Of a DNA stretch of 64,000 bases, positions 63,999-64,000 are shown piece by piece. Below the pieces are notes generated by a model that was not told the origin of the DNA, did not search any database, and saw only the letters and a program-made list of their open reading frames with translations. This DNA is from JAICMB01 sp963838885. GTDB lineage: Bacteria; Acidobacteriota; Terriglobia; Bryobacterales; Bryobacteraceae. Every line of letters begins with the position of its first letter. Position 1 is the first letter of the stretch. The translations under genes and the position numbers were made by a program. Location of the stretch: the NCBI GenBank assembly GCA_963838885.1, contig CAWITB010000058.1, positions 124,001 to 188,000 of the forward strand. Direction: 5' to 3'.

Positions 63999-64000
63999 CG

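Larger units (their letters stand above)
43784..64000. mobile_element. putative integrated mobilizable/conjugative island at tRNA-Gly, right end not seen
   Basis: All genes after the tRNA look accessory: tyrosine integrase, excisionase-like HTH, MobC, relaxase, coupling protein, membrane proteins, M23 peptidase, regulators, repeat proteins, pilins and IS pieces. No housekeeping gene returns before the window ends, and I saw no second copy of the tRNA 3' end. The region could be several nested or adjacent insertions. The left edge is supported by the tRNA-integrase pair; the right edge is unknown. Confidence 0.65.

Overview
Most of the first 43.7 kb looks like the chromosome of an Acidobacteriota bacterium of the Bryobacterales/Solibacter type. 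The evidence is a GC-rich sequence with an ADOP-type duplicated permease, a TIGR03435 family protein, a Cna/carboxypeptidase-regulatory TonB receptor, a sortilin-like (VPS10) beta-propeller protein and an orphan FecR protein. This assignment comes from recognising gene families by eye; no search was run.

Layout of the chromosomal part. A left-edge methyltransferase and an ADOP permease come first, followed by a haem/sirohaem operon (ccsA-like, hemA, hemC, fused cobA-hemD; 3.7-8.2 kb). Next are a very large receptor-like membrane protein, small secreted proteins and a FecR protein (8.7-14.7 kb), then a minus-strand block of secreted proteins (14.7-20.3 kb). ssb, a broken nuclease-like gene and a LexA-type HTH gene lead to tsaE-nnr-hydrolase, three translationally coupled minus-strand genes (22.4-26.2 kb). 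tRNA-Glu, the TonB receptor and a PhoD-like phosphatase follow. gyrA lies almost back to back with a helix-hairpin-helix (ComEA-like) gene, then come an Flp pilin and a four-gene overlapping operon (HAD phosphatase, unknown enzyme, PfkB kinase, ROK kinase; 36.1-39.7 kb). The stretch ends with a broken TIGR03435 gene, a zinc-ribbon protein and a dead insertion sequence (41.9-43.5 kb).

From tRNA-Gly(CCC) at 43.7 kb to the right edge, the sequence reads as an integrated mobilizable or conjugative island. A tyrosine integrase gene lies next to the tRNA 3' end. It is followed by a small HTH gene, a MobC-like gene, a relaxase, a VirD4-type coupling protein, membrane proteins and an M23 peptidase. 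Most of this module carries several frameshifts while its residues stay well conserved. Cargo follows (53-64 kb): a winged-helix protein, ankyrin and Sel1 proteins, an XRE regulator, two type IV pilin-like genes (one with an in-frame amber codon), an MsrB whose catalytic Cys is Ser, a polytopic membrane protein and an IS fragment. No right att site was recognised, so the island may run past the window.

Single-base frameshifts are frequent, dense in the island and sparse in the long chromosomal genes. They could be recent decay or residual assembly error, and only read mapping can separate the two. The most promising undescribed unit is the four-gene operon at 36.1-39.7 kb.
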